A stretch of DNA of 64,000 nucleotides from JASMHC01 sp964453855 (lineage in GTDB: Bacteria; Pseudomonadota; Alphaproteobacteria; Rhodobacterales; Rhodobacteraceae): assembly GCA_964453855.1 (NCBI GenBank), contig CAYVRN010000006.1, forward strand, positions 1 through 64,000, written 5' to 3'. Shown here piece after piece: positions 36,181 to 44,749 of this stretch. The first letter of the stretch is position 1. The number at the start of each line of letters is the position of its first letter. A model generated the notes under the pieces. It was not told where the DNA came from, did no database searches, and worked only from the letters and a program-made list of their open reading frames with translations. A program made the translations under genes and the position numbers.

Positions 36181-36678
36181 GTGAGACGTGGCGTTCTTGC
36201 GGTTTTTCTTTCGGTTTTGATGGTCGTGTCTGGCGGCTTGTACGCGCAAGAGCGCGGCCCTGTGACGAATCTGCCAATGCCCAGATTCGTGTCAATCAAG
36301 GCCTCCGAGGCCAATGTCCGCCGCGGTCCCAGTCTGACGCATCGGGTGGATTGGGTGTTCAAAGCGCGTGACCTGCCTGTTGAAATCGTCGCCGAGCATG
36401 GCCACTGGCGCAAAGTTCGCGACCGCGACGGCGTGGGTGGATGGGTCCACCACGCGCTTTTGTCAGGGGTCAGAACGGCTCTTGTGGATGTGGATATGTC
36501 CGCGATGCGCACGCGCCCTGAGATCGGCGCCCCGATGCGGGCCCAGCTGGAACGGAACGTGGTTGGCCGCATTCAATCCTGCGACGGCACTTGGTGCCGT
36601 TTCGCAGCGGGGGGGTATCGTGGCTGGGTGCTCCAGACCGAAATCTGGGGCACCAAACCTGGCGAAGTGATCGAGTAA
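36181..36678 (+). CDS. SH3-domain-containing secreted protein
   Basis: A 165-residue protein. A signal peptide (VLAVFLSVLMVVSGGLYAQE) is followed by two bacterial SH3-like (YgiM/SH3_3 type) repeats: SIKASEANVRRGPSLTHRVDWVF ... HGHWRKVRDRDGVGGWVHHALLSG, and MRTRPEIGAPMRAQLERNVVGRI ... GTWCRFAAGGYRGWVLQTEIWG. These domains often bind peptidoglycan. GTG at 36181 is chosen because GGAG lies 8 nt upstream; the TTG at 36175 is too close to that site. Divergent from the hydroxyacid dehydrogenase; 4 nt from the convergent malK stop. Confidence 0.85.
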   Translation: MRRGVLAVFLSVLMVVSGGLYAQERGPVTNLPMPRFVSIKASEANVRRGPSLTHRVDWVFKARDLPVEIVAEHGHWRKVRDRDGVGGWVHHALLSGVRTALVDVDMSAMRTRPEIGAPMRAQLERNVVGRIQSCDGTWCRFAAGGYRGWVLQTEIWGTKPGEVIE

Positions 36679-36682
36679 GAAG

Positions 36683-37762
36683 TCAGGCAGGGATGCGCTG
36701 ACCCGTTTCGGTATCAAAGAACCGAAGCTCGTGTTTTGGAATGCCCAAACCCACTGTTTCACCCGAAATCGGTGTCTTGGCGGGAAGGCGCGCAGTCACC
36801 CTTTTTCCGGCCACATCAAACATCACGAACAGATCAGCGCCCGTGTGTTCGATCATTGTCGGAGTCACATGCAGGTCGTTCCCTGCCGTCAAATCTTCGG
36901 GGCGAATACCCACCGAAACCGATGTGCGCTGGGCCAAAGCCGCCTTTGTATCGTCCGACAGTTCGATCTGTTGCCCATCTGCAAGCCGAAGCTGTGTCCC
37001 GGTCACATCAGCCGACAGAATGTTCATCGGTGGAGCCCCCATAAACTCGGCGACAAAGGTGTTTGCGGGCGAATTGTATATCTCGTCCGGCGTGCCAACT
37101 TGCTGAACATAGCCGTCCTTTAGCACAACAATTTTTGTCGCAAGCGTCATCGCCTCGACCTGATCGTGGGTCACGTAAACGATCGTGGTTCCAGTTGCAT
37201 CGTGCAGGCGTTTGATCTCGGCGCGCATTTCCAGACGCAGCTTTGCGTCAAGGTTCGAAAGCGGCTCGTCAAACAAGAAAAGGGCTGGATCACGTACCAG
37301 TGCACGCCCCATGGCAACACGCTGACGTTGACCACCGGAAAGCTGGCTTGGTTTGCGGTCCAGCAGGTTTTGAATTTGCAAAAGAGATGCCGCAGCCCCC
37401 ACCTTTTCGTCGATAACGGTTTTCGATTCGCGGCGAACTTTCATGCCAAAGGCCATGTTTTCGGCAACTGTCATGGTCGGATAAAGCGCATAGGATTGGA
37501 ACACCATTGCGATGTCCCGATCTTTGGGCGGCAATTCCGTGACATCCCGCCCACCGATTTCGATGGCTCCGGCTGTTGTCGTTTCCAGCCCTGCGATGCA
37601 ATTCAACAAAGTGGACTTGCCGCAGCCTGAGGGACCGACAAGCACCAGAAACTCGCCTGCCTTTGCGTCAACATTGATTTCGTGCAGAACCTGAACGTCG
37701 CCATAATCCTTTCGCAAACTGGATATCTTTAGGTTTTGACCTGGTTTGATAGGGGTATTCAT
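36683..37762 (-). CDS. malK: Sugar ABC transporter ATP-binding protein (MalK type)
   Basis: ATPase of the maltose-type importer, 359 residues. Walker A GPSGCGKST, FQSYALYP Q-loop, LSGGQRQRVAMGRAL signature, FLFDEPLSNLDAK Walker B, and a C-terminal TOBE domain (SVGIRPEDLT). ATG 37762 (MNTPIKPGQN) has GGAG upstream; the longer frame reaches 37789 and overlaps the regulator. It follows the LacI gene on the minus strand, across from the alpha-glucosidase and malEFG, with which it is expected to work. Confidence 0.9.
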   Translation of the reverse strand: MNTPIKPGQNLKISSLRKDYGDVQVLHEINVDAKAGEFLVLVGPSGCGKSTLLNCIAGLETTTAGAIEIGGRDVTELPPKDRDIAMVFQSYALYPTMTVAENMAFGMKVRRESKTVIDEKVGAAASLLQIQNLLDRKPSQLSGGQRQRVAMGRALVRDPALFLFDEPLSNLDAKLRLEMRAEIKRLHDATGTTIVYVTHDQVEAMTLATKIVVLKDGYVQQVGTPDEIYNSPANTFVAEFMGAPPMNILSADVTGTQLRLADGQQIELSDDTKAALAQRTSVSVGIRPEDLTAGNDLHVTPTMIEHTGADLFVMFDVAGKRVTARLPAKTPISGETVGLGIPKHELRFFDTETGQRIPA

Positions 37763-37785
37763 CGCTTTATCTCCAGTTTGTCCGG

Positions 37786-38814
37786 TCATTCCGCAGGGGC
37801 AGGGCCGGTCGAGTCGCGCACAATCAGTTCTGCGCGGGCTGTGTTTTGTAGGTCTTTGGCAGTTTTGCCCTCAAGTAACTCGCCGATCATGTCGGCCAAA
37901 GGCTGGCACGCGTCCCGCATCGGGGCGCGTGTTACCGTCAGGGGCGGATTAAATTCGATGGCGCGGGCCGTTGCGATGGCATCGTCATGGGCGACGACTG
38001 ATACATCTTCCGGGCAGCGCAGCCCTTTTTGGCGCAGGCACTCATAAACTCCCGACGCAATCGGGGTCGAGGCGCAAAGAATCGCCGTTGGCGGATTTGG
38101 GGCGTCGAGCAATGTGTTTGCACAGTCATATCCGAAACGTTCGGATTGCGGACCGTTTTTAATCCAGTCGTCGCTGGCAGTAATGCCGAAAGAGGAAAGT
38201 GTCTCTAGGAACCCACGGCGGCGATCCCGCGCAAAGGCAAGATCAGCGGGACCATTCATGAATGCGATTCTCTTATGTCCCAAATTTGCTAGCAACTTGG
38301 TTGCATCAGCTGCGGCCGCGTAGTTGTCGATGTCGAAAAAAGCATACTCAACATCGCCAGTTTCCGCTTTGCCGTGAACTGCGAAGGGAACCCCTTTTTT
38401 CTCTAGATAAGCGATACGCGGATCATTGCGGGTCGGACCCTGAATAATAAACCCGTCCACAGCACTTTTTTGTAACAACCTTCGGTATGGCGCGATTTGA
38501 TCATCGCCAATATCCACCTGAAAAATCAAATCGAGGTCTTTCTCGGCCAGACGATGTGACAATCCACCGGTTACTTCAAAAAAGGTCGGATCAGCCGTTT
38601 GCTGCGGGGATAGTTTCAGGACAACGCCAATCATTCCGGATCTTCCGGACACCAGCCGTTGGGCTGTTTTATTTGGACGGTAGTTCATACGCTGAGCCGC
38701 TTCAGACACCCGTCTTTTTGTTTTGACGTTTACCTCGGGGAAATCATTCAGGGCACGGCTAACCGTCGCCGGGGAAAGCCCCAGCTCGGTTGCTATGTCT
38801 TTGAGTGTTGCCAT
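37786..38814 (-). CDS. LacI-family transcriptional regulator of the maltose locus
   Basis: A 342-residue repressor. The N-terminal helix-turn-helix ATLKDIATELGLSPATVSRALNDFPEVN is complete, with the hinge helix NKTAQRLVSGRSGMIGVVL. The periplasmic-binding-protein-like effector domain includes KRIAFMNGPADLAFARDRRRGF. It is divergent from the alpha-glucosidase gene, and two LacI/GalR-type inverted repeats lie in the gap. It likely represses both arms until a maltodextrin-derived signal is present; the ligand is inferred from context. Confidence 0.9.
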   Translation of the reverse strand: MATLKDIATELGLSPATVSRALNDFPEVNVKTKRRVSEAAQRMNYRPNKTAQRLVSGRSGMIGVVLKLSPQQTADPTFFEVTGGLSHRLAEKDLDLIFQVDIGDDQIAPYRRLLQKSAVDGFIIQGPTRNDPRIAYLEKKGVPFAVHGKAETGDVEYAFFDIDNYAAAADATKLLANLGHKRIAFMNGPADLAFARDRRRGFLETLSSFGITASDDWIKNGPQSERFGYDCANTLLDAPNPPTAILCASTPIASGVYECLRQKGLRCPEDVSVVAHDDAIATARAIEFNPPLTVTRAPMRDACQPLADMIGELLEGKTAKDLQNTARAELIVRDSTGPAPAE

Positions 38815-38838
38815 TGCGACGCCTTAAAAATTTTGCAA

Positions 38839-38854
38839 GCGTTTTGAGAAACGC
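38839..38854. promoter_or_regulatory. Candidate LacI-type operator 1
   Basis: GCGTTTTGAGAAACGC: arms GCGTTT and AAACGC are perfectly inverted around TGAG. It lies 25 nt upstream of the regulator start and may bring autoregulation. Target protein is inferred from position. Confidence 0.5.
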
Positions 38855-38898
38855 GAATTATCGTGATCATATGCCCAGTAAAATATGAAATCAATAAA

Positions 38899-38912
38899 TT
38901 AAAACGTTTTGA
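38899..38912. promoter_or_regulatory. Candidate LacI/GalR-type operator 2
   Basis: The 10-bp perfect palindrome AAAACGTTTT at 38901-38910, centred on CG, is the standard half-site arrangement of LacI/GalR regulators. It lies about 60 nt upstream of the alpha-glucosidase start and about 60 nt from operator 1, roughly six helical turns, which would allow cooperative or looped binding. Confidence 0.55.
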
Positions 38913-38972
38913 AAAATGAAATGACCTGTGTATGATCACCCCGAATCGGAATACTACTCATGGGTGACGTTG

Positions 38973-40598
38973 ATGAACGATTGGTGGAAGGGTGCGGTGG
39001 TCTATCAGGTCTATCCGCGCAGTTATCAGGACGATAACGGCGACGGGGTGGGTGACCTAAAAGGGATCACTCGGCGCTTGCCGCATATTGCGTCTCTGGG
39101 CGCGGATGCGGTTTGGCTTAGCCCGATTTTCACCTCGCCGATGAAGGACATGGGGTATGACGTGTCCGACTATTGTGACATTGATCCGCAATTCGGCACA
39201 TTGTCGGATTTTGATGATCTGATCGCAAAGGCCCACGATCTTGGTCTAAAAATCATCATTGATCAGGTGTTATCACACACGTCAAACGAGCATCCTTGGT
39301 TTAAGGAAAGCCGTTCATCCAAAGATAATGCGAAAGCCGACTGGTATGTCTGGGCTGAATGCAACGAAGACGGCACGCCGCCTAACAACTGGCCGTCGGT
39401 CTTTGGTGGCTCTGCGTGGGAGTGGGACACATCGCGCCGTCAGTATTACCTACACAACTTCCTGATCGAGCAGCCAGATCTGAATTTCCACAACACCGAG
39501 GTCCAAGACGCGCTTCTAGAGACAATGCGCTTCTGGCTGGACCGTGGTGTTGACGGTTTCCGCCTGGACACCGTTAACTTTTACTTCCACGACAAGCTTC
39601 TGCGCAACAACCCGCCCGAGCAGCGCGATGATCCGCGCCCCGAGGTGAACCTCTACGGGATGCAAGATCATATTTTCTCGAAAACCCAACCTGAAAACAT
39701 CGGCTTCCTTCAGCGTATGCGCGCGCTGTTAGATGAATACGAAGGCCGTACAATGGTCGGTGAAGTGGGCGAAGGGCGCCGCGCGGTCGAGGTGATGGCC
39801 GAATACACCAAAGGGAACGACCGCCTTCACATGGCCTATTCCTTTGGCATGCTCAGCCCTGACTTCACAGCCAAACATTTCCGCAATCAAATTCAGGGCT
39901 TCTTTGATGGCGCGCCAGACGGTTGGCCATGCTGGAGCTTCTCAAACCACGATGTGAAGCGCCACGTGACGCGTTGGTTGCCTCATGCCGCAAGCCAGGA
40001 TGCCGTCGCCAAGCAGGCGATTTCGATGCTGGTCGGGTTCGAGGGCACGTTAGGTATTTATCAAGGTGAAGAAACCGGTCAGCTTGAAACTGTGATGGAG
40101 TATCACGAGCTGACTGATCCACCGGGCATCCGTTTCTGGCCTGATGAAACTGGACGCGACGGATGCCGGACACCCATGGTCTGGGATGCCTCGGAAAATG
40201 GTGGCTTCAGCGATGTAAAGCCTTGGCTGCCTGTGAAAGCCCCGCAGCATGCGCGCAGCATTGCCTCGCAAGAGGGGCAGCAAGACAGCGTGCTTGAGCA
40301 TTATCGCAGCGCTTTGTCTTTCCGCAAAGAGAACGAAACGCTGGTTTCCGGCAAGACCCGCTTCCTTGACGCGCCCGAGCCGATCCTTGCTTTCGTCCGG
40401 GGATCGGGCAGCGATGCCTTGCTTTGTGTTTACAACCTTTCGGCGGACACTGCCGAGATTTCGCTGACCGGGTTGGGTGACATGACCGGTCCAAGTCTTT
40501 TGGCGACGATTGATGGCAATGTGCTGTCGCTCGGGGCCAATGGCGCAGCTTTGATAAAGCCCGCCACCACTGGCGAAGCCTTTGCGCTTGCCAACTAA
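38973..40598 (+). CDS. Alpha-glucosidase, GH13 family
   Basis: A cytosolic 541-residue glycoside hydrolase of the oligo-1,6-/alpha-glucosidase type (no signal peptide). Conserved GH13 regions: DQVLSHTSNEHPWF, nucleophile Asp199 in VDGFRLDTVNFYFHD, acid/base in MVGEVGEG, and the transition-state Asp in SFSNHDVKRH. Thr rather than Val follows the nucleophile, which in this family favours alpha-1,4 linkages such as maltose over isomaltose. ATG 38973 gives the typical start MNDWWKGAVVYQVYPRSY. Followed by malEFG, so it degrades the imported maltodextrins. Confidence 0.92.
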   Translation: MNDWWKGAVVYQVYPRSYQDDNGDGVGDLKGITRRLPHIASLGADAVWLSPIFTSPMKDMGYDVSDYCDIDPQFGTLSDFDDLIAKAHDLGLKIIIDQVLSHTSNEHPWFKESRSSKDNAKADWYVWAECNEDGTPPNNWPSVFGGSAWEWDTSRRQYYLHNFLIEQPDLNFHNTEVQDALLETMRFWLDRGVDGFRLDTVNFYFHDKLLRNNPPEQRDDPRPEVNLYGMQDHIFSKTQPENIGFLQRMRALLDEYEGRTMVGEVGEGRRAVEVMAEYTKGNDRLHMAYSFGMLSPDFTAKHFRNQIQGFFDGAPDGWPCWSFSNHDVKRHVTRWLPHAASQDAVAKQAISMLVGFEGTLGIYQGEETGQLETVMEYHELTDPPGIRFWPDETGRDGCRTPMVWDASENGGFSDVKPWLPVKAPQHARSIASQEGQQDSVLEHYRSALSFRKENETLVSGKTRFLDAPEPILAFVRGSGSDALLCVYNLSADTAEISLTGLGDMTGPSLLATIDGNVLSLGANGAALIKPATTGEAFALAN

Positions 40599-40660
40599 GA
40601 ATTGCACCGCCGACGCGCAATCGCCGACGGTGCCTTAAAACCTTCAGGAGGAGAGAAACC

Positions 40661-41827
40661 ATGAAGACGTTGAAAACTACTCTGGCAGCAGCACTGCTGA
40701 CCACTGTCGCTGTTCCGGCATTTGCACTGGAAGAGGGCAAACTGACCATCTGGATGGGTGGCGACAAAGGCGACGCACAACTTGCAGAAATTGCTGCACA
40801 GTTCACCGCCGATTTGGGCGTAGAGGTGTCGGTCGAGGTTGCAGACCCTCTGACGGACAAATTCCAGCAAGCCGCAGCAACCGGCGACGGCCCTGATATC
40901 GTTCTGTGGGCGCATGACCGTTTTGGCGAATGGGCTGCGGGCGGTCTGATCTCGCCGGTCAACCCGAGTGCAGACTTCCAGTCGGGCGTTCTGGACACCG
41001 CATGGGATGCCGTTTCGTTCGGCGGAAAAATCTGGGGCTACCCGGTTAACGTTGAAGCTATCGGCCTTGTTTACAACACCGACCTGATCGCCACCCCACC
41101 GGCATCTTTCGAAGAAATTGCTTCGATGGAAACACCGGAAGGCGTTGCGCCGATCCTTTGGGACTATAACAACACCTACTTCACCATGCCGATGCTGATG
41201 GCAAACGGTGGCTACGCGTTCCAGAAAAAAGACGGCGCGTTTGACGGTTCGGAAACCGGCGTGAACAACGAAGGCGCAATGATGGGCGGTAAAGCTCTTC
41301 GCGCATTGTTCGACAACGGCGTTCTGCCTGAAGGCGTAGATTATGGCGTCATGGACGGAGCAATGGCCAACGGTGAAGTCGCTATGGTCATCAACGGTCC
41401 TTGGTCATGGGCTGGCTACGAAGGCGCAGGCCGCAACATCGCAGTTGCTCCGATCCCAACCGTCAACGGTCAGGTATCACCGCCGTTCCTAGGTGTCACC
41501 GCGCTTGCAATCAACGCAGCGTCGCCAAACGCGGATCTCGCGGTTGAACTGATCGAGAACTACATCCTGACCGACGAAGGTCTGGCAGCGTGGAACGCAA
41601 ACAGCAACCTGGGTGCGCTCGTCGACAAAACCGCTGGTGCGGCTCAGTCAGATCCGAAGGTCGTTGCAACCATTGCAAACGCAGCGGTTGGCGTCCCGAT
41701 GCCGTCGAACCCTGAAATGGGTGCCTTCTGGGGTGCGATGGGTCCGGCTCTGGCCAACATCACTTCGGGTGCAGCTTCAGTTGAAGACGCTCTGAACGAC
41801 GCTGCTGCGCGTATTCTGGGCGAGTAA
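40661..41827 (+). CDS. malE: Maltose/maltodextrin-binding protein
   Basis: Periplasmic binding protein, 388 residues. A signal peptide ends AVPAFALE; the mature protein starts KLTIWMGGDKGDAQLAEIAAQF, close to enteric MalE. ATGDGPDIVLWAHDRFGEWA, PVNVEAIGLVYNTDLI, MVINGPWSWAGYEG and YILTDEGLAAWN all follow the E. coli MalE pattern. A GGAGG ribosome-binding site lies just before the ATG. A strong hairpin follows the gene, before malF, and probably raises malE level relative to the permeases. Confidence 0.93.
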   Translation: MKTLKTTLAAALLTTVAVPAFALEEGKLTIWMGGDKGDAQLAEIAAQFTADLGVEVSVEVADPLTDKFQQAAATGDGPDIVLWAHDRFGEWAAGGLISPVNPSADFQSGVLDTAWDAVSFGGKIWGYPVNVEAIGLVYNTDLIATPPASFEEIASMETPEGVAPILWDYNNTYFTMPMLMANGGYAFQKKDGAFDGSETGVNNEGAMMGGKALRALFDNGVLPEGVDYGVMDGAMANGEVAMVINGPWSWAGYEGAGRNIAVAPIPTVNGQVSPPFLGVTALAINAASPNADLAVELIENYILTDEGLAAWNANSNLGALVDKTAGAAQSDPKVVATIANAAVGVPMPSNPEMGAFWGAMGPALANITSGAASVEDALNDAAARILGE

Positions 41828-41841
41828 TTCCCCTTTCAAAC

Positions 41842-41868
41842 GTGCGGGGCGCACAATGCGCCCCGCAC
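41842..41868 (+). terminator. Intercistronic hairpin between malE and malF
   Basis: A perfect 12-bp stem (GTGCGGGGCGCA / TGCGCCCCGCAC) with a 3-nt loop, 15 nt after the malE stop. There is no long T-run behind it (ATCTTTG), so it looks like an mRNA-stabilising or partial-termination element. This resembles the malE-malF situation in enteric bacteria, where such structures keep the binding protein in excess. Confidence 0.7.
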
Positions 41869-41897
41869 ATCTTTGACTTACCAGCGGAGTCCGGCTG

Positions 41898-43436
41898 ATG
41901 ACGACGATCACCACCGATGCTGTTTCCGACACGTCCTTTTCCCTATCCAACATAATCGGCAAAGCGCTGGTTTACGGCATGACACTGCTTCTGCTGTATG
42001 TGGCATGGGTGGTCTACATGGTCGGGCAGCCGATGTTCGGTGTGATAGTGATGCTTGTCGCGCTGGGCTTTTTCTTTGTTTTCGGCTTCCGCCGGTTTTA
42101 CTTTGCGCGTTTCATCTATCCTGGCATCGCCACCATGGCGCTGTTTGTGATCTTCCCTATTTTCTACACGATTTACTTGGGTTTCACGAACTACGGCTCG
42201 TTCAACCTGTTGACCTTCGAGCGTTCGAAGGAGGTCATCCTGTCGTCGGTCATCGTCGATAAAGAGAACGCCCTGCCGTTTCAGCTAACTCAGGACGGTG
42301 ACGCCTACCGTGTCTACCTGACAGATGGCGACACCGGCTACTTGTCTGCTCCCGTCACGATGGACGGCACCCAGCAACTTGTCGAAGCGCAACCGGCACC
42401 CGCCCCATCCGAATTCCTAGAGCGACGCGACGCTATCAAATTGCGCGGTCCCTTGGCCGAGATTCAAGTCACCCTGCCGTCCGGCGATGTCATGCAGATG
42501 ATCGGCTTGCGTGAATTTGGCGGCTCCAAGCCCGAATATGTTCTGGGCGACAACGATCAACTGATCCACGTCGAATCCGGTAATGTTCTGACCGCTGACC
42601 ATTCCATCGGGTTCTACGTCAATGACGCGGGTGAAAAACTTGCACCCGGCTGGCGAACCAATATCGGCTGGCAAAACTTCGAGCGCATTTTCAAGTCCGA
42701 AGGCATTCGCGCGCCGATGGCCTCGATCTTCGTCTGGACGATCGTCTTTGCGGTCAGCTCGGTGGTTCTGACTTTTGCCATCGGCCTGCTTTTGGCAGTT
42801 ATTCTGCAATGGCCCCATATGCGATTCAGAGCGTTCTACCGCATTATGCTGATCCTGCCCTATGCCGTGCCTGCCTTTATCTCGATCCTTGTTTTCCGTG
42901 GCCTGTTCAACCAGAACTTCGGCGAGATCAACATGATCCTTGAAGCCATCTTTGGCGCACGCCCGAACTGGAACACCGACGGCAACTTGGCGCGTACGAT
43001 GATCCTGATCGTGAATACGTGGCTGGGCTATCCCTATATGATGCTACTTGCGATGGGCTTCCTGCAGTCGGTCCCTGAAGATCAGAAAAAGGCCGCCGCC
43101 ATCGAAGGCGCCGGGCCGCTGCGCGTCTTCTGGAAAATCACGCTACCGCAGATCATCCCGCCCTTCCTGCCACTTTTGCTCGCGTCATTTGCGTTCAACT
43201 TCAACAACCTTGTCCTGGTTTTGCTGTTGACGCGCGGCGGTCCTGATATTCCGGGCACCATCATTCCGGCAGGTGAAACCGATATCCTTGGTTCGTTCAC
43301 CTATCGCATCGCCTTCATGGACTCGGGCACTCAGTTCGGCCTGTCAGGCGCAATCACCCTTTTGATCTTCATTCTGGTTTCGATCATGGCCTACGCGAAC
43401 TTCGTTGCCATGCGTCGCGCAGCAGCGAGGGGCTGA
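41898..43436 (+). CDS. malF: Maltose ABC transporter permease MalF
   Basis: A 512-residue inner-membrane protein, matching the MalF size. Three N-terminal helices are followed by a long periplasmic P2 loop (about residues 105-265) and five more helices. The ATPase-contacting EAA loop reads AAAIEGAGPLRVFWKITLPQIIP. The P2 domain distinguishes MalF from ordinary sugar permeases. It starts 70 nt after malE and precedes malG with 3 nt between them. Confidence 0.92.
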   Translation: MTTITTDAVSDTSFSLSNIIGKALVYGMTLLLLYVAWVVYMVGQPMFGVIVMLVALGFFFVFGFRRFYFARFIYPGIATMALFVIFPIFYTIYLGFTNYGSFNLLTFERSKEVILSSVIVDKENALPFQLTQDGDAYRVYLTDGDTGYLSAPVTMDGTQQLVEAQPAPAPSEFLERRDAIKLRGPLAEIQVTLPSGDVMQMIGLREFGGSKPEYVLGDNDQLIHVESGNVLTADHSIGFYVNDAGEKLAPGWRTNIGWQNFERIFKSEGIRAPMASIFVWTIVFAVSSVVLTFAIGLLLAVILQWPHMRFRAFYRIMLILPYAVPAFISILVFRGLFNQNFGEINMILEAIFGARPNWNTDGNLARTMILIVNTWLGYPYMMLLAMGFLQSVPEDQKKAAAIEGAGPLRVFWKITLPQIIPPFLPLLLASFAFNFNNLVLVLLLTRGGPDIPGTIIPAGETDILGSFTYRIAFMDSGTQFGLSGAITLLIFILVSIMAYANFVAMRRAAARG

Positions 43437-43439
43437 CCA

Positions 43440-44330
43440 ATGATCGTTGAAAATAAACGTACGCTGCTTTTGAAAAAGATCTTCGCCCATGCGTTCATGC
43501 TGGCGTTCCTTGCGCTGGTCATGTTCCCGTTTCTTGTGGTGATCTCGATTTCCTTCCGCGAAGGCAACTTTACTGTGGGCGAGCTGATCCCCCGCAACCC
43601 CACGCTTGAGCACTGGTATCTGGCCTTTGGCTGGGACTACACCCGCGCCGACGGAACCGTGGTGCAGCCGCCCTATCCAGTGCTGACGTGGATGTGGAAC
43701 TCGGTCAAGATTGCCCTGATTGCCGCATTCGGCGTTCTCGCGGTGTCTACGATTTCGGCCTATGCCTTTAGCCGCATCCGGTTTGCAGGGCGGGCTGCTT
43801 TGCTTGACTCGCTGTTCATCGTTCAGATGTTCCCGACCACCTTAGCCTTGATCGCGCTTTATGCGGTGTTCGACACGCTGGGGGATATCTCGCCGCTTGT
43901 TGGTATCGACAGCCACTGGTCGCTGGTCGTTGTGTATCTGTCCGGTGTGATGATGCATATCTGGACGATCAAAGGCTATTTTGACAGCATCGACTCATCG
44001 CTGGACAAGGCGGCCTCGATCGACGGTGCAACGCCGTGGCAAACCTTCCGTTATGTCTTCCTGCCCTTGGCGGTGCCGATCATGTCGGTGGTCTTCGTGT
44101 TGGTCTTCATCGGAGTTATCAACGACTACCCTCTGGCGTCGATCCTGTTGCGGTCCGAAGATAATCTCACCCTTGCGGTCGGCTCGCGCCTGTACTTGAA
44201 CGAGTTCAAATACCTATGGGGCGATTTCGCAGCAGCGGCTATCCTGTCGGGTGTTCCGATCACTGTGGTTTTCCTGATTGCCCAGAAATATCTGGTGTCT
44301 GGCCTAAGCGACGGAGCGGTCAAAGGCTGA
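43440..44330 (+). CDS. malG: Maltose ABC transporter permease MalG
   Basis: A 296-residue permease with six hydrophobic helices. The EAA loop is DKAASIDGATPWQTFRYVFLPLAVP. The C-terminal GLSDGAVKG tail ends as in enteric MalG, whose tail reaches into the MalE/MalF site. The segment RNPTLEHWYLAFGWDYTRADGTVVQPPYPVLTWMWNS has the MalG-specific periplasmic loop. Last gene of the malEFG arm; a terminator follows. Confidence 0.92.
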   Translation: MIVENKRTLLLKKIFAHAFMLAFLALVMFPFLVVISISFREGNFTVGELIPRNPTLEHWYLAFGWDYTRADGTVVQPPYPVLTWMWNSVKIALIAAFGVLAVSTISAYAFSRIRFAGRAALLDSLFIVQMFPTTLALIALYAVFDTLGDISPLVGIDSHWSLVVVYLSGVMMHIWTIKGYFDSIDSSLDKAASIDGATPWQTFRYVFLPLAVPIMSVVFVLVFIGVINDYPLASILLRSEDNLTLAVGSRLYLNEFKYLWGDFAAAAILSGVPITVVFLIAQKYLVSGLSDGAVKG

Positions 44331-44331
44331 T

Positions 44332-44361
44332 GCCGCATTGCAGCAAATGCAATGCGGCTTT
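44332..44361 (+). terminator. Terminator after malG
   Basis: An 11-bp perfect stem GCCGCATTGCA / TGCAATGCGGC with loop GCAAA, followed by TTTG, starts 2 nt after the malG stop. The T-run is short, but position and stem strength fit termination of the mal transcript. Confidence 0.65.
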
Positions 44362-44436
44362 GCCGATATCATACCTACTGACCGGATCGTAAGTGCACTA
44401 CCTGTTGTTCCAACACGAACACACAAGGTGATAGAC

Positions 44437-44649
44437 ATGGCCGCAGTAGACTATACCGCAAATACCCAAGCATCAGGTAACGGCGTTTTCGCAAAGATTC
44501 TCGCTTTTCTTGAGGAAGTCGTCAATACGAACGGGCGCGTGCGTCAGGTAGAGTTTCTAAATTCGCTGACCGACGAGCAGCTGAAAGCGCGTGGTTTGAC
44601 CCGTGATCAGATCGTCCACCACGTTTTTCGGGACTGCTACTATATCTAA
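44437..44649 (+). CDS. DUF1127-family small protein
   Basis: A 70-residue protein whose C-terminal half LTDEQLKARGLTRDQIVHHVFRDCYYI is the DUF1127 (YjiS-like) motif. These short arginine-rich proteins are widespread in alphaproteobacteria and have been linked to RNA binding and metabolic or stress control. ATG 44437 (MAAVDYTANTQ) is the plausible start; the frame runs back to 44338 through the malG terminator. It stands as a single-gene unit with its own terminator. Confidence 0.82.
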   Translation: MAAVDYTANTQASGNGVFAKILAFLEEVVNTNGRVRQVEFLNSLTDEQLKARGLTRDQIVHHVFRDCYYI

Positions 44650-44658
44650 ACTGAAATG

Positions 44659-44683
44659 GCGGGTCGAAAACTGACCCGCTTTT
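44659..44683 (+). terminator. Rho-independent terminator after the DUF1127 gene
   Basis: GCGGGTC / GACCCGC form a seven-pair stem with a 7-nt loop and are followed by TTTT, 9 nt after the stop codon. Confidence 0.8.
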
Positions 44684-44749
44684 CGCTTAAGCCCTTTCTG
44701 CTTTGGACTATTCGCACTACATTCCCCGAACGCGATTACGGGAAATGTT

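Noticed and set aside
38928..38972. Longer alpha-glucosidase start overlapping the operator region
   Set aside because: The extra 15 residues do not belong to the GH13 fold; the ATG at 38973 gives the typical N-terminus.
40661..44330. Alpha-glucoside (aglEFG) transporter instead of maltose transporter
   Set aside because: The binding protein and the P2-containing 512-residue MalF follow the MalE/MalF pattern, not AglE/AglF.
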